From Marmoricola endophyticus (GTDB lineage: Bacteria; Actinomycetota; Actinomycetes; Propionibacteriales; Nocardioidaceae), in assembly GCF_014644415.1 (NCBI RefSeq), contig NZ_BMKQ01000001.1:1788861-1852860 (forward strand): DNA of 64,000 bases, in the 5' to 3' direction. The notes beneath the pieces are model-generated. The model saw nothing but the letters and a program-made list of their open reading frames with translations, did not search any database and was not told the origin of the DNA. Positions 44,562 to 54,439 of the stretch are shown here, piece by piece. The number at the start of each line of letters is the position of its first letter. The first letter of the stretch is position 1. The translations under genes and the position numbers were made by a program.

Positions 44562-45341
44562 GTGCCCGAGCTGCCCGAGGTCGAGTCCGCACGGGCGGTG
44601 ATCGAGGCGTACGCGCTGCACCGCGCGATCGAGGCGGTGGACGACACCGACACGTACGAGTGCCGCCCGCACGAGCCGGGCGAGATCGCGAGCGCGCTGG
44701 TCGGACGTCAGCTCTCGGCGGCGCACCGGCGTGGCAAGACGATGTGGTGCACCACCTCCCGCGGCGGGCCCGACCTGGGCATCCACCTCGGGATGAGCGG
44801 CCGGATCGTCATCGAGGACCAGGAGGGCGGCGACCCTCAGCGCGGGACGGCCCGCAAGGAGGAGTGGTACCGCTTCTCGCTGACCTTCGAGGGCGGCAGC
44901 CGCCTGCGCCTGCTCGACAAGCGACGGCTCGGACGCGTCCGGCTCGACCCCGACCTGTCCGACCTCGGTCCTGACGCGGCCGAGGTGGACCGGGAGGACT
45001 TCCGCTCACTCGTCGGTCGCGGCACCGCACCGCTCAAGGCCCGGCTGCTGGACCAGTCGACGCTCGCCGGCATCGGCAACCTGCTGGCCGACGAGGTGCT
45101 CTGGCAGAGCCGGCTGGACCCGCGCCGACCCGCGGGCTCCCTCTCGGCCGACGAGCTGGACGGTCTGCGCCGGCGGTTGCGGTCCTCGATCCGCTCGGCG
45201 GTGCGCCACGGCGGTGTGCACACCGGCGAGGTGGTGCCGCACCGGGCCCGTGACGGGCACTGCCCCCGCTGCGGTGCGGAGATGGCGCGGGGCACCGTCG
45301 GCGGGCGCACGACGTACTGGTGCCCGGTCGAGCAGGCCTAG
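44562..45341 (+). CDS. Fpg/Nei family DNA glycosylase with a three-cysteine finger
   Basis: This 259-residue base-excision repair protein starts MPELPEVESARAVIE, giving the Pro2 nucleophile and Glu3 acid of the Fpg family. HLGMSGRIVI and the H2TH-region LDQSTLAGIGNLLADE follow. The C-terminal finger has CPRC and, 16 residues on, WCPVEQA: spacing as for CX2CX16CX2C but with Glu in place of the last Cys. It may bind zinc with that Glu or have a weakened finger. GTG 44562 is fixed by the Pro2 rule. Stop codons of this gene and the VOC gene overlap in CTAG. Confidence 0.88.
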   Translation: MPELPEVESARAVIEAYALHRAIEAVDDTDTYECRPHEPGEIASALVGRQLSAAHRRGKTMWCTTSRGGPDLGIHLGMSGRIVIEDQEGGDPQRGTARKEEWYRFSLTFEGGSRLRLLDKRRLGRVRLDPDLSDLGPDAAEVDREDFRSLVGRGTAPLKARLLDQSTLAGIGNLLADEVLWQSRLDPRRPAGSLSADELDGLRRRLRSSIRSAVRHGGVHTGEVVPHRARDGHCPRCGAEMARGTVGGRTTYWCPVEQA

Positions 45342-45766
45342 AGCTCCTCGGCGAGCATCACGATGATGCCGCTGGGGCCACGCAGGTAGCTCAGCCGGTA
45401 GACGTCCTGGTAGTTCGCCACGCCGCGCAGCGGGTGGCAGCCGTGCCGGGCCGCGACCTCCAGCGCGGCGTCGATGTCGTCGACGGCGAACGCCACGCGG
45501 TGCATCCCGATCTCGTGCGGCCGCGTCGGCTCGGTCTCGATCGCGTCGGGGTGGAGGTACTCGAACAGCTCGAGCGTGCCGGAGCCGTCCGGCGTCTGCA
45601 GCATCGCGATCCTGGCGTGGTTGCCGTCGAGGCCCACCGCCGTGTCGGCCCACTCCCCCGAGATCTCGTCCCGGCCGACCACCGTGAGCCCGAGGTCGGT
45701 GAAGAAGGCGACCGTCTCCTCGATGTCACGGACCGCGATCCCGACGTTGACGAGAGAGATGGCCAT
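45338..45766 (-). CDS. VOC (glyoxalase/dioxygenase superfamily) protein
   Basis: This 142-residue protein has two beta-alpha-beta-beta-beta modules: LVNVGIAVRDIEETVAFFTD at the start and MHRVAFAVDDIDAALEVAAR in the second half, with GTLELFEYL as the module-ending acidic strand. His in MHR and Glu in LELFE are candidate metal ligands, as in methylmalonyl-CoA epimerase-like VOC proteins. The first-strand ligand is not evident (LVNV rather than LxHV). The reaction is unknown. The gene is 33 bases downstream of acylphosphatase on the same strand. Confidence 0.85.
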   Translation of the reverse strand: MAISLVNVGIAVRDIEETVAFFTDLGLTVVGRDEISGEWADTAVGLDGNHARIAMLQTPDGSGTLELFEYLHPDAIETEPTRPHEIGMHRVAFAVDDIDAALEVAARHGCHPLRGVANYQDVYRLSYLRGPSGIIVMLAEEL

Positions 45767-45799
45767 GACCGCGACGCTACCGAGGCGAACGGCCCCACG

Positions 45800-46075
45800 T
45801 CACTGCTCGACCCGGAACTCCCTGGCACCGCTCGCCGGCACCTCTGCGACCTGGACGTCGTCCACCCGTGCTCCGCTCGGCCCGCCCCGGCACCACTCCA
45901 CCAGCGCGCCGACGGCGTCGCGCTCGCCCTCGGCGCGGGCGGTCACCGCGCCGTCCGGCTCGTTGCGCACCCACCCGGCGACGCCCAGCCGCTGCGCCTG
46001 CTGCTGGCAGGAGTAGCGGTAGGACACCCCCTGCACCCGGCCGGTGATCCGCAGGTCGACGGCGTACTCGCTCAT
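45800..46075 (-). CDS. acyP: Acylphosphatase
   Basis: This 91-residue cytoplasmic enzyme hydrolyses acyl phosphates. The active-site loop reads RVQGVSYRYSCQ with the catalytic Arg, and the second motif VAGWVRNEPDGAV supplies the catalytic Asn. The length is exactly that of the family. ATG 46075 follows a gap with 21-base tandem repeats. The VOC gene follows and may be co-transcribed. Confidence 0.93.
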   Translation of the reverse strand: MSEYAVDLRITGRVQGVSYRYSCQQQAQRLGVAGWVRNEPDGAVTARAEGERDAVGALVEWCRGGPSGARVDDVQVAEVPASGAREFRVEQ

Positions 46076-46106
46076 CGACCCAGCACATCACGGCTCGCAC
46101 CCGCCG

Positions 46107-46274
46107 GGTCGAGTTGCGGGTTCTGCAGGGTCGAGTTGCGGGTTCTGCAGGGTCGAGTTGCGGGTTCTGCAGGGTCGAGTTGTGGGTTCTGCGGGGTCTA
46201 GCTGCGGGGCCGCGTGCCCGACCTGCTGGTCGTACGACACGAGGCACCACTCGCGCCGGCAGAACCCGCAACTC
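46107..46274. repeat. 21-base tandem repeat with an inverted copy, between purB and acyP
   Basis: Four consecutive copies of GGTCGAGTTGCGGGTTCTGCA start at 46107, 46128, 46149 and 46170 (the last with two changes), followed by a decayed fifth near 46191. CAGAACCCGCAACTC at 46260-46274 is the exact reverse complement of the unit core, so the RNA can fold into alternative hairpins. All frames stay open because 21 is a multiple of three, but nothing suggests coding. It fills most of the 239-base gap 46076-46314. Confidence 0.9.
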
Positions 46275-46314
46275 ACGCCTGCAGGAGGCGCAGCTCAACG
46301 GGAAGGGGGCGCGA

Positions 46315-47730
46315 CTAGAGGATCGCGGCGGGGGTGTAGCGCGCGGCCTCGGGGTCGGCGTCGGTCACGGCCTCGACGCTGCGGCACACCTGCTCGACCT
46401 GGGCCCGGGCGGCGCCGGTGAACTCGATCGGCTCGGCGACCAGCCGCTCCAGCGCCGCCTCGTCGAGGCCGAGCCGCTCGTCGGCACCGAGGCGCGCCAG
46501 CAGGTCGTTGTCCGGGCGGCCCTGGCGCATCTCCAGCGCGACCGCGACCGCGTGCTCCTTGATCGCCTCGTGCGCGGACTCGCGACCCACCCCCGCGCGG
46601 ACAGCCGCCATGAGCACCTTCGTCGTCGTCAGGAAGGGCAGGTACCGGTCCAGCTCCCGCTGCACCACCGCCGGGAACGCACCGAACTCGTCGAGCACGG
46701 TGAGGAAGGTCTGGAACAGCCCGTCACAGGCGAAGAAGGCGTCCGGCAGGGCCACGCGTCGTACGACGGAGTCGGAGACGTCACCCTCGTTCCACTGGTC
46801 GCCGGCGAGCTCGCCGAGCATCGCCAGGTTGCCGCGCAGGACGACGGCGAGGCCGTTGACCCGCTCGCACGAGCGGGTGTTCATCTTGTGCGGCATCGCC
46901 GACGAGCCGACCTGGCCCTCCGCGAACCCCTCGGTGACCAGCTCGTTGCCCGCCATCAGCCGGATCGTGGTGGCCAGGTTCGACGGTGCGGCCACCGTCT
47001 GCACCAGCGCGGAGACGACGTCGAAGTCCAGGGAGCGCGGGTAGACCTGGCCGACGCTCGTCAGCACCGCCTCGAAACCGAGGTGCTCGGCCACGCGGCG
47101 CTCCAGCTCCGCGAGCTTCTCTGGATCGCCGAGCAGGTCGAGCATGTCCTGGGAGGTGCCCATCGGACCCTTGATGCCGCGCAGCGGGTAGCGCGCCAGC
47201 AGGTCGTCGACGCGGGCCAGCGCGACCAGCAGCTCGTCGGCGACCGTGGCGAAGCGCTTGCCCAGGGTGGTCGCCTGCGCGGCCACGTTGTGCGAGCGAC
47301 CCGCCATCACGGTGGACTCGTGCTCGGCCGCCAGCCGGGCCAGGCGGGCCAGCGTGGCGACCACGCGGGTGCGTACGAGCACCAGCGACTGGCGGACCTG
47401 GAGCTGCTCGACGTTCTCGGTCAGGTCGCGAGAGGTCATCCCCTTGTGGATGTGCTCGTGGCCGGCCAGCGCGCAGAACTCCTCGATCCGAGCCTTCACG
47501 TCGTGGCGGGTGACCCGCTCGCGCTGCGCGATCGAGGCCAGGTCGACCTCGTCGACGACGGCCTCGTAGTCCTCGACCACGCCGTCGGGCACCTCCACCC
47601 CGAGGTCGCGCTGTGCACGGAGCACCGCGATCCACAGCCGGCGCTCGAGGACGACCTTGTGCTCGGGGGACCAGACCTGCGCGAGGTCGGCGCCGGCGTA
47701 CCGGCTGGCGAGGACGTTGGGGAGGCTCAC
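46315..47730 (-). CDS. purB: Adenylosuccinate lyase
   Basis: This 471-residue fumarase/aspartase-superfamily enzyme acts twice in purine synthesis, splitting SAICAR and adenylosuccinate. KGMTSRDLTENVEQLQVRQS, GRSHNVAAQATTLGKRFA and the signature loop SSAMPHKMNTRSCERV, carrying the catalytic Ser, are present. GTG 47730 begins VSLPNVLASRY as in relatives; an upstream open frame is not conserved. It lies 22 bases downstream of purD on the same strand, so it ends the purA-reductase-purD-purB operon. A repeat region follows the stop. Confidence 0.96.
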   Translation of the reverse strand: MSLPNVLASRYAGADLAQVWSPEHKVVLERRLWIAVLRAQRDLGVEVPDGVVEDYEAVVDEVDLASIAQRERVTRHDVKARIEEFCALAGHEHIHKGMTSRDLTENVEQLQVRQSLVLVRTRVVATLARLARLAAEHESTVMAGRSHNVAAQATTLGKRFATVADELLVALARVDDLLARYPLRGIKGPMGTSQDMLDLLGDPEKLAELERRVAEHLGFEAVLTSVGQVYPRSLDFDVVSALVQTVAAPSNLATTIRLMAGNELVTEGFAEGQVGSSAMPHKMNTRSCERVNGLAVVLRGNLAMLGELAGDQWNEGDVSDSVVRRVALPDAFFACDGLFQTFLTVLDEFGAFPAVVQRELDRYLPFLTTTKVLMAAVRAGVGRESAHEAIKEHAVAVALEMRQGRPDNDLLARLGADERLGLDEAALERLVAEPIEFTGAARAQVEQVCRSVEAVTDADPEAARYTPAAIL

Positions 47731-47752
47731 GTGCGCCGAGTCTATCGGCGGG

Positions 47753-48988
47753 TCAGCGGGCGGCGGCGATGTCCGTACGCCACTGGGCGCCGGGGAAGGA
47801 GATGCCGCCGACCCCGGCGTAGGCCGCCTCGCGCGCGGCGGCGAGGTCGGCCCCGGTGGCGGTGACCGCGAGGACACGGCCGCCCGCGGTGACCAGCGCG
47901 TCGCCGTCGAGCGCCGTCCCGGCGTGCACGACGTCGACGTCGGGACGCTCGGAGACGGCGTCGGTGCCCACGATGACGTCGCCCTTCGAGGACGACTCCG
48001 GGTAGCCGGCCGAGGCCATCACCACCGCGACCGCGGCACCGTCGCGGAACCGGGGCGGCTCGACCGAGGCGAGGGTCCCGGTCGCGGCGGCGTGGAGCAG
48101 CCCCCCGAGAGGGGAGTCCAGCAGCGCCAGCAGCGGCTGCGTCTCGGGGTCGCCGAAGCGGGCGTTGAACTCGACCACCCGTACGCCGCGCCCGGTGAGG
48201 GCGAGGCCGGCGTACAGCAGCCCGGCGAACGGCGTGCCCCGACGCGCCATCTCGTCCACGGTCGGCTGCAGCACGGTGTCGAGCACGTCGTCGACGAGGT
48301 CGGCCGGCGCCCAGTCCAGCGGCGTGTACGCACCCATGCCGCCGGTGTTGGGACCCTCGTCGTGGTCGTGGATCCGCTTGAAGTCCTGCGCGGGCTGCAG
48401 CGGGTAGACGGTGCGCCCGTCGGTCAGCGCGAACAGCGACACCTCGGCCCCGTCGAGGAACTCCTCGACGACCACCCGCTCGCACGCCGCCGCGTGCGCG
48501 ACCGCCTCCTCCCGGCGGTTCGTGACGACGACGCCCTTGCCGGCGGCGAGCCCGTCGTCCTTCACGACGTACGGCGCCCCGAGCGCGTCGAGCGCGTCGG
48601 CCACCTCCTCGGGTGTCGTGCAGGCCCGCGCCTCGGCGGTCGGGACGCCCGCGGCGGCCATGACCTCCTTCGCGAACGCCTTGGACCCCTCGAGCCGGGC
48701 CGCCTCGCGCGACGGGCCGAAGCAGGCGACGCCCGCGTCGCGCACGGCATCGGCGACCCCGGCGACCAGTGGCGCCTCCGGTCCGATGACGACCAGGTCC
48801 ACGCCCAGCCCCGTGGCCAGCGCGGCGACGGCGGCGCCGTCGAGCGGGTCGACCTCGTGCAGCGTGGCGACCGACGCGATGCCGGGGTTGCCGGGCGCGG
48901 CGTGCACCTCGCTCACCGCGGGATCGCGGACGAGCGCGAGGGCTAGGGCGTGCTCGCGCCCTCCGGGACCGACGACGAGGACCTTCAC
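47753..48988 (-). CDS. purD: Phosphoribosylamine-glycine ligase (GAR synthetase)
   Basis: This 411-residue ATP-grasp enzyme is step two of purine synthesis. It begins VKVLVVGPGGREHALALAL, then VVIGPEAPLVAGVADA, APYVVKDDGLAAGKGVVV (ATP-grasp loop), DHDEGPNTGGMGAYTP and VVEFNARFGDPETQ, all diagnostic. GTG 48988 lies 11 bases after the reductase gene stop. It is full length and cytoplasmic. Placement between the reductase and purB supports a single transcript from purA. Confidence 0.97.
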   Translation of the reverse strand: MKVLVVGPGGREHALALALVRDPAVSEVHAAPGNPGIASVATLHEVDPLDGAAVAALATGLGVDLVVIGPEAPLVAGVADAVRDAGVACFGPSREAARLEGSKAFAKEVMAAAGVPTAEARACTTPEEVADALDALGAPYVVKDDGLAAGKGVVVTNRREEAVAHAAACERVVVEEFLDGAEVSLFALTDGRTVYPLQPAQDFKRIHDHDEGPNTGGMGAYTPLDWAPADLVDDVLDTVLQPTVDEMARRGTPFAGLLYAGLALTGRGVRVVEFNARFGDPETQPLLALLDSPLGGLLHAAATGTLASVEPPRFRDGAAVAVVMASAGYPESSSKGDVIVGTDAVSERPDVDVVHAGTALDGDALVTAGGRVLAVTATGADLAAAREAAYAGVGGISFPGAQWRTDIAAAR

Positions 48989-48999
48989 GGTCAGCGACC

Positions 49000-49575
49000 C
49001 TAGGACATTGCCTGGGCCCTGGCGTACCTCGAGAGCACGACGCCGCCGGGCAGCTCCCGGCTGCCGACGAGGGTCAGCGGCAGCGCGGCCCCGCCGAGCA
49101 GCGGGATCCCGGCGCCGAGCAGGACCGGGTTGACCTTGAGGTGCAGCTCGTCGATCTCGTCGACGAGCTGGGCGGCGAGGTGGCCGCCGCCGCACAGCCA
49201 CACGTCGAGGTCCGAGTCCTCCGCCTTCAGCGCGCGCACCGTCGCCAGCGGGTCCGTGGTGGCGGTGACCGTCGGGTCCTCGGGAAGGGAGCGCGTGGTG
49301 GCGACGTACTGGCGCAGGTGCGGGTACGCGCTGGTCAGGCCGGCGTCCAGCGCCGGCTCGTGGGTGCGCGCGCCCATCACCACGGTGTCGAAGCGCCGGG
49401 CCGCGCCGGTGACGCCGAGCGCGTCGCGGACGTGCGCGGGGCAGGTCTCCGGGTAGTCGGCGAACAGCGCCGCCAGCGTCTGCGGGTCCTGCGGGAACAT
49501 CGAGAAGTCCCCGCTCGGATCCGCGATGAACCCGTCTGCGGAGACCGCGACGTAGTAGGCGAGCCGGCGACCCAC
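49000..49575 (-). CDS. Dihydrofolate reductase/RibD-C family reductase
   Basis: This 191-residue NADPH-dependent reductase-like protein starts LAYYVAVSADGFIADPSGD, with VVMGARTHEP and the nucleotide-binding LDVWLCGGGHLAAQLVDEID at about residue 125. The end NPVLLGAGIPLLGG is typical of RibD-C relatives rather than true FolA. It is full length, unlike the truncated member at 30250. It sits between purA (four-base gap) and purD (11-base gap), so it is co-transcribed with purine genes. Its substrate is unknown; folate or riboflavin precursor chemistry is possible. Confidence 0.85.
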   Translation of the reverse strand: MGRRLAYYVAVSADGFIADPSGDFSMFPQDPQTLAALFADYPETCPAHVRDALGVTGAARRFDTVVMGARTHEPALDAGLTSAYPHLRQYVATTRSLPEDPTVTATTDPLATVRALKAEDSDLDVWLCGGGHLAAQLVDEIDELHLKVNPVLLGAGIPLLGGAALPLTLVGSRELPGGVVLSRYARAQAMS

Positions 49576-49578
49576 GAC

Positions 49579-50976
<1,398 letters not shown>

Positions 50977-51047
50977 TCACGCTACCAAGACCGGGTCACC
51001 CCTCCGGGCTCGTCCGCCGCGCTGGCGGAGTCGGTAGGTTCGCCCGC

Positions 51048-51965
51048 GTGGACCCGCTGCTGCTGATCGCCAACGCCGGCGCCGGGTCGGCCGAGCGGGA
51101 GGCGCTGGAGCAGGCCCTGGCCGTCCTGCGCGCCGAGACCGACGTCGAGGTGGCCCGTACGAGCTCGCCGGGGGACCTCGACGGCGTGCTGCACCGGGCC
51201 GCCAGCCGGACGATCGTGGTCGCCGGCGGCGACGGCAGCCTGCACGCGGTGGTCGCCGCGCTGCACCGCCGCCACGACCTCGGCCGCTCGACGCTGGCGC
51301 TGCTCCCGATGGGTACCGGCAACGACTTCGCCCGCGGCAACCAGATCCCGCTCGACCCGGCCGAGGCCGCCCGACTGGTCCTCGTCGGCGACGTACGACC
51401 CGTCGACCTGCTGGTCGACGAGGTCGGCGAGGTGGTGGTCAACAACGTGCACGCCGGCGCCAGCGCGCAGGCCAGCCGCCGAGGCGCGCGCTGGAAGCAC
51501 CGTCTCGGCCGGGTCGGCGTCGGCCGCGTCAACCTCGGCAAGCTCGGCTACCCGATCGGCGTGGTGCTGGCCGCGGTGCGGCCGCCGTTCGTCCGGCTCC
51601 GGGTCGAGGTCGACGGCGACGTGCTGTGCGACGTGGACCGGCACGTCCTCATGGTGGCCGTGGGCAACGGCTCGACCGTGGGCGGCGGCGCGGAGGTCAA
51701 CCCCGACGCGACCACCGAGGACGGGGTGGTGGACATCGTGCTCTCGCTCGCCACGGGCCCGCTGGCGCGGTTCGGGTACGTCACCGACCTGCTCCGTACC
51801 CGCCAGACCGAGCGCGACGACGTGCTGCACCGGACCGGGAGCCGGGTCACGATCTCGGGCGAGCCGTTCTGGTGCTCGGCCGACGGCGAGGTCTACGGTC
51901 CCGAGCGGCACCGCGCCTGGAGGGTGGAGAAGGCGGCGTACTCGATGGTGCTGCCGCCGCGCTGA
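51048..51965 (+). CDS. YegS/DgkB-like diacylglycerol or lipid kinase (second copy)
   Basis: This 305-residue lipid kinase-family protein has LLLIANAGAGSAE at the start, IVVAGGDGSLHAVVAAL (GGDGT-type loop with Ser for Thr), LLPMGTGNDFARGNQIP, and a late WCSADGEVYGP block equivalent to the D-G-E of the family. GTG 51048 starts at the conserved strand. Compared with the copy at 3227 it lacks strong similarity outside motifs, so they are probably paralogues with different lipids. It diverges from purA. It ends 65 bases before the convergent SDR gene. Confidence 0.88.
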   Translation: MDPLLLIANAGAGSAEREALEQALAVLRAETDVEVARTSSPGDLDGVLHRAASRTIVVAGGDGSLHAVVAALHRRHDLGRSTLALLPMGTGNDFARGNQIPLDPAEAARLVLVGDVRPVDLLVDEVGEVVVNNVHAGASAQASRRGARWKHRLGRVGVGRVNLGKLGYPIGVVLAAVRPPFVRLRVEVDGDVLCDVDRHVLMVAVGNGSTVGGGAEVNPDATTEDGVVDIVLSLATGPLARFGYVTDLLRTRQTERDDVLHRTGSRVTISGEPFWCSADGEVYGPERHRAWRVEKAAYSMVLPPR

Positions 51966-52029
51966 GGCGTTCGGTGCGCCTCGTGTGCCCGAGCGGTCGC
52001 TGTGGCGACCACCTGAGCACACGACTCGC

Positions 52030-52743
52030 TCACCAGGCGATGAGGCCGCGCTGCTTGTGCCCCACGGTGACCGACTCCGCGGAGATCGCGCCCGCGGCCT
52101 CGGAGCACAGGAACACCACGAGGGCCGCGACCTGCGCGGGCGTGGAGTCCCCGGTCATCCCGGTCGCCACCTCGCCCGAGGGCTCCTCGACGACGGGGCC
52201 GGGGTGGACGACGTTGACGGTGACCCCGGTCCCGGCGAGGCCGTCGGCGAGGGCCGTCGCCGTCGTGACCACGGCGGCGTTGCGGGTCGCAGCGGTCGCC
52301 GAGGCCGTCAGGTAGCTGTGCATCCCACCGAGCTGGACGACGCGTCCCCACCCTGCGGTACGCATCCCGGGCAGGACCGCGTTGGTCATCCGCAGGTAGC
52401 CCATCGCCTTGTCCGAGGTCGCCTGCAGCACCTGCTCGGGGTCGTTCGCCCGGTCGGGGTCGAGGGTGTCGGCCGGCGGAGCCGCGGTGTTGACCAGGAC
52501 CTCGACCGGGCCGTACGACTCACGGACGCTGAGCACGGCCGCGTCGACCGAGCCGGGTTCCGTCGTGTCGAGCACGACGGTCCCGACACCGAGGCCCTCG
52601 GCGACCTCGGCCAGCCGGAGCTCGTCGCGCGCGCCGATCACGACGGTCGCGCCCTCGGCGACCAGCGCCGCCGCGACGGCACGGCCGATCAGTCCCGTGC
52701 CGCCGGCGACCAGCGCCACCCTGCCCGTCAGTCCCAGGTCCAT
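52030..52743 (-). CDS. Short-chain dehydrogenase/reductase-like protein without the YxxxK motif
   Basis: This 237-residue Rossmann protein has VALVAGGTGLIGRAVAAAL as NAD(P)-binding loop, VLVNTAAPP in place of the usual N-N-A-G, and VNVVHPGPVVEEP after the active site. Where classical SDRs have Y-x-x-x-K, this protein reads SATAATRNAAVV, so the catalytic Tyr and Lys are Ala and Asn on my alignment. It may be a non-catalytic or divergent SDR. ATG 52743 gives normal length. It follows the symporter gene by 22 bases and may share its transcript. Confidence 0.82.
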   Translation of the reverse strand: MDLGLTGRVALVAGGTGLIGRAVAAALVAEGATVVIGARDELRLAEVAEGLGVGTVVLDTTEPGSVDAAVLSVRESYGPVEVLVNTAAPPADTLDPDRANDPEQVLQATSDKAMGYLRMTNAVLPGMRTAGWGRVVQLGGMHSYLTASATAATRNAAVVTTATALADGLAGTGVTVNVVHPGPVVEEPSGEVATGMTGDSTPAQVAALVVFLCSEAAGAISAESVTVGHKQRGLIAW

Positions 52744-52765
52744 GACCCCAGTCTGCCCGTCGGCC

Positions 52766-54439
52766 TCAGACCGGGTCCGGCCTCGTCGGGTCGGCGGGGT
52801 CGTCACTCAGGTCGGCGGCCACCCGCGGGTCGTCGGCGTCGGCGTAGTAGTCACCCGGCCGGGTGCGGTCCCTGCCGTTGCCGACCTTGGCGGCGTTGAG
52901 CACGAGACTGAGGACGACGGTGACGACCAGGTTGAGGGCGAAGGCCGTCATCGCGATGTAGCCCATGTCGCCCAGCCCGGGGATCTCGGCCAGCGAGCCG
53001 CCGAAGTGCTTGCCGGTGGCCGGGTTGATCACCTGGTACGCCTTCACGGTGCCGTACACCATCCCGACGGCCCAGCCCGCCAGCAGCGCCCACCGGTGGA
53101 ACCAGCGGGTGTAGAGGCTGAACACGACGGCCGGGAAGATCTGCAGGATCCAGATCCCGCCGAGCAGCTGGAAGTTGATCGCGTTGGCCTTGTCCAGGGT
53201 GAGCACGAAGACCAGCGCGAACGCCTTGACCAGCAGCGAGACGACCTTGGAGACCTGGGCCTCCTGCTTCGGCGTCGCCTTCTTGTTCAGCCACTCCTTG
53301 TAGATGTTGCGGGAGAAGGTGTTGGCCGCGGCGATCGACATGATCGCGGCGGGAACGAGCGCCCCGATCGCGATCGCGGCGAACGCGACGCCGGCGAACC
53401 AGTCGGGGAAGAAGTCCTCGAACAGCTGCGGGACCACCAGCTGCGGGTTGGGGTTCCCGTCCAGGCCGGTCACGTCGGTCTTGGCCGCGATGGCCACCCA
53501 GCCGAGCAGCGCGAGCAGCCCCAGCACGAAGGAGTACGCCGGCAGGATCGCGGCGTTGCGCCGGATCGTGTTCCGGCTCGAGGAGGACAGGCTCGCCGTC
53601 ACCGAGTGGGGGTACATGAACAGCGCGAGCGCCGAGCCGAGGCCGAGGGTGGCGTACGCCCAGCCCTGACCCTCGCCGGGGAGGAACGCGCCCGTCGGCT
53701 TGCCGGTCGCCTGGTTGACCGAGTCCATCTTCTCCTTGGCCGCACCGAAGATCTCGTGCCAGCCGCCGACCTGCGAGGGCAGGTAGATCACGGCCACGAT
53801 GATGACCAGGTAGATGAGGATGTCCTTGACGAACGCGATCACCGCCGGCGCGCGCAGGCCCGAGGTGTACGTGTACGCCGCGAGCACCGCGAAGGCCACG
53901 AACAGCGGCGCGTCCTTGGCGAACCAGTTGTCGCCGCCGCCGATCCCGGCCACCTCGAGCACCGCCTGGATCCCGACGAGCTGCAGCGCGATGTAGGGCA
54001 TCGTCGCCACGAAGCCGGTCACGGCGACGGCCAGGCTGAGGCCACGGTCGTCGTACCGGCCCCGGACGAAGTCCGCGGTGGTGACGTAGCCGTGGCGGTG
54101 GCTGACCGACCACAGCCGGGCCATGAAGACGAAGATGATCGGGTAGAGCACGATCGTGTACGGCACGGCGAAGAACCCCGCGACGGCGCCGGTGGCGAAC
54201 ATCGCGGCGGGCACGGCGACGAACGTGTACGCCGTGTAGAGGTCACCACCGAGCAGGAACCAGGTGATCCAGGTGCCGAACTTGCGCCCGCCCAGACCCC
54301 ACTCGTCGAGGGAGTCCAGCGAGTCGGCCCGCTTGAACCGCGCGGCCATGAAGCCGGCGACGGCCACCAGCAGGAACAGCACGACGAGGACAGCGAGGGC
54401 GACGCCGTTGATCGAGGAGTCGGTCACCAGCGGCGTCAT
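52766..54439 (-). CDS. Sodium:solute symporter family monocarboxylate permease (MctP-like)
   Basis: This 557-residue protein with about 13 membrane helices is an SSS family member. Features are EWGLGGRKFGTWITWFLLGG early on, SGLRAPAVIAFVKDILIY, MYPHSVTASLSSSSRNTIRR and VPAAIMSIAAANTFSRNIYKE, the last being the conserved helix-8 sodium-site region. MctP-type carriers import lactate, pyruvate or acetate. ATG 54439 overlaps the DUF3311 gene stop (ATGA), a common pair in which the small protein accompanies the symporter. The C-terminal ~35 residues are acidic and soluble. Substrate preference is inferred. Confidence 0.88.
   Translation of the reverse strand: MTPLVTDSSINGVALAVLVVLFLLVAVAGFMAARFKRADSLDSLDEWGLGGRKFGTWITWFLLGGDLYTAYTFVAVPAAMFATGAVAGFFAVPYTIVLYPIIFVFMARLWSVSHRHGYVTTADFVRGRYDDRGLSLAVAVTGFVATMPYIALQLVGIQAVLEVAGIGGGDNWFAKDAPLFVAFAVLAAYTYTSGLRAPAVIAFVKDILIYLVIIVAVIYLPSQVGGWHEIFGAAKEKMDSVNQATGKPTGAFLPGEGQGWAYATLGLGSALALFMYPHSVTASLSSSSRNTIRRNAAILPAYSFVLGLLALLGWVAIAAKTDVTGLDGNPNPQLVVPQLFEDFFPDWFAGVAFAAIAIGALVPAAIMSIAAANTFSRNIYKEWLNKKATPKQEAQVSKVVSLLVKAFALVFVLTLDKANAINFQLLGGIWILQIFPAVVFSLYTRWFHRWALLAGWAVGMVYGTVKAYQVINPATGKHFGGSLAEIPGLGDMGYIAMTAFALNLVVTVVLSLVLNAAKVGNGRDRTRPGDYYADADDPRVAADLSDDPADPTRPDPV

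Noticed and set aside
46107-46274. CRISPR array
   Set aside because: The 21-base units are head to tail with no spacers, the unit has no CRISPR-type terminal palindrome, and no cas genes are present.
46088-46276. Short repeat-bearing open frames on both strands in the purB-acyP gap
   Set aside because: They stay open only because the 21-base period is a multiple of three; no ribosome site or similarity supports coding.
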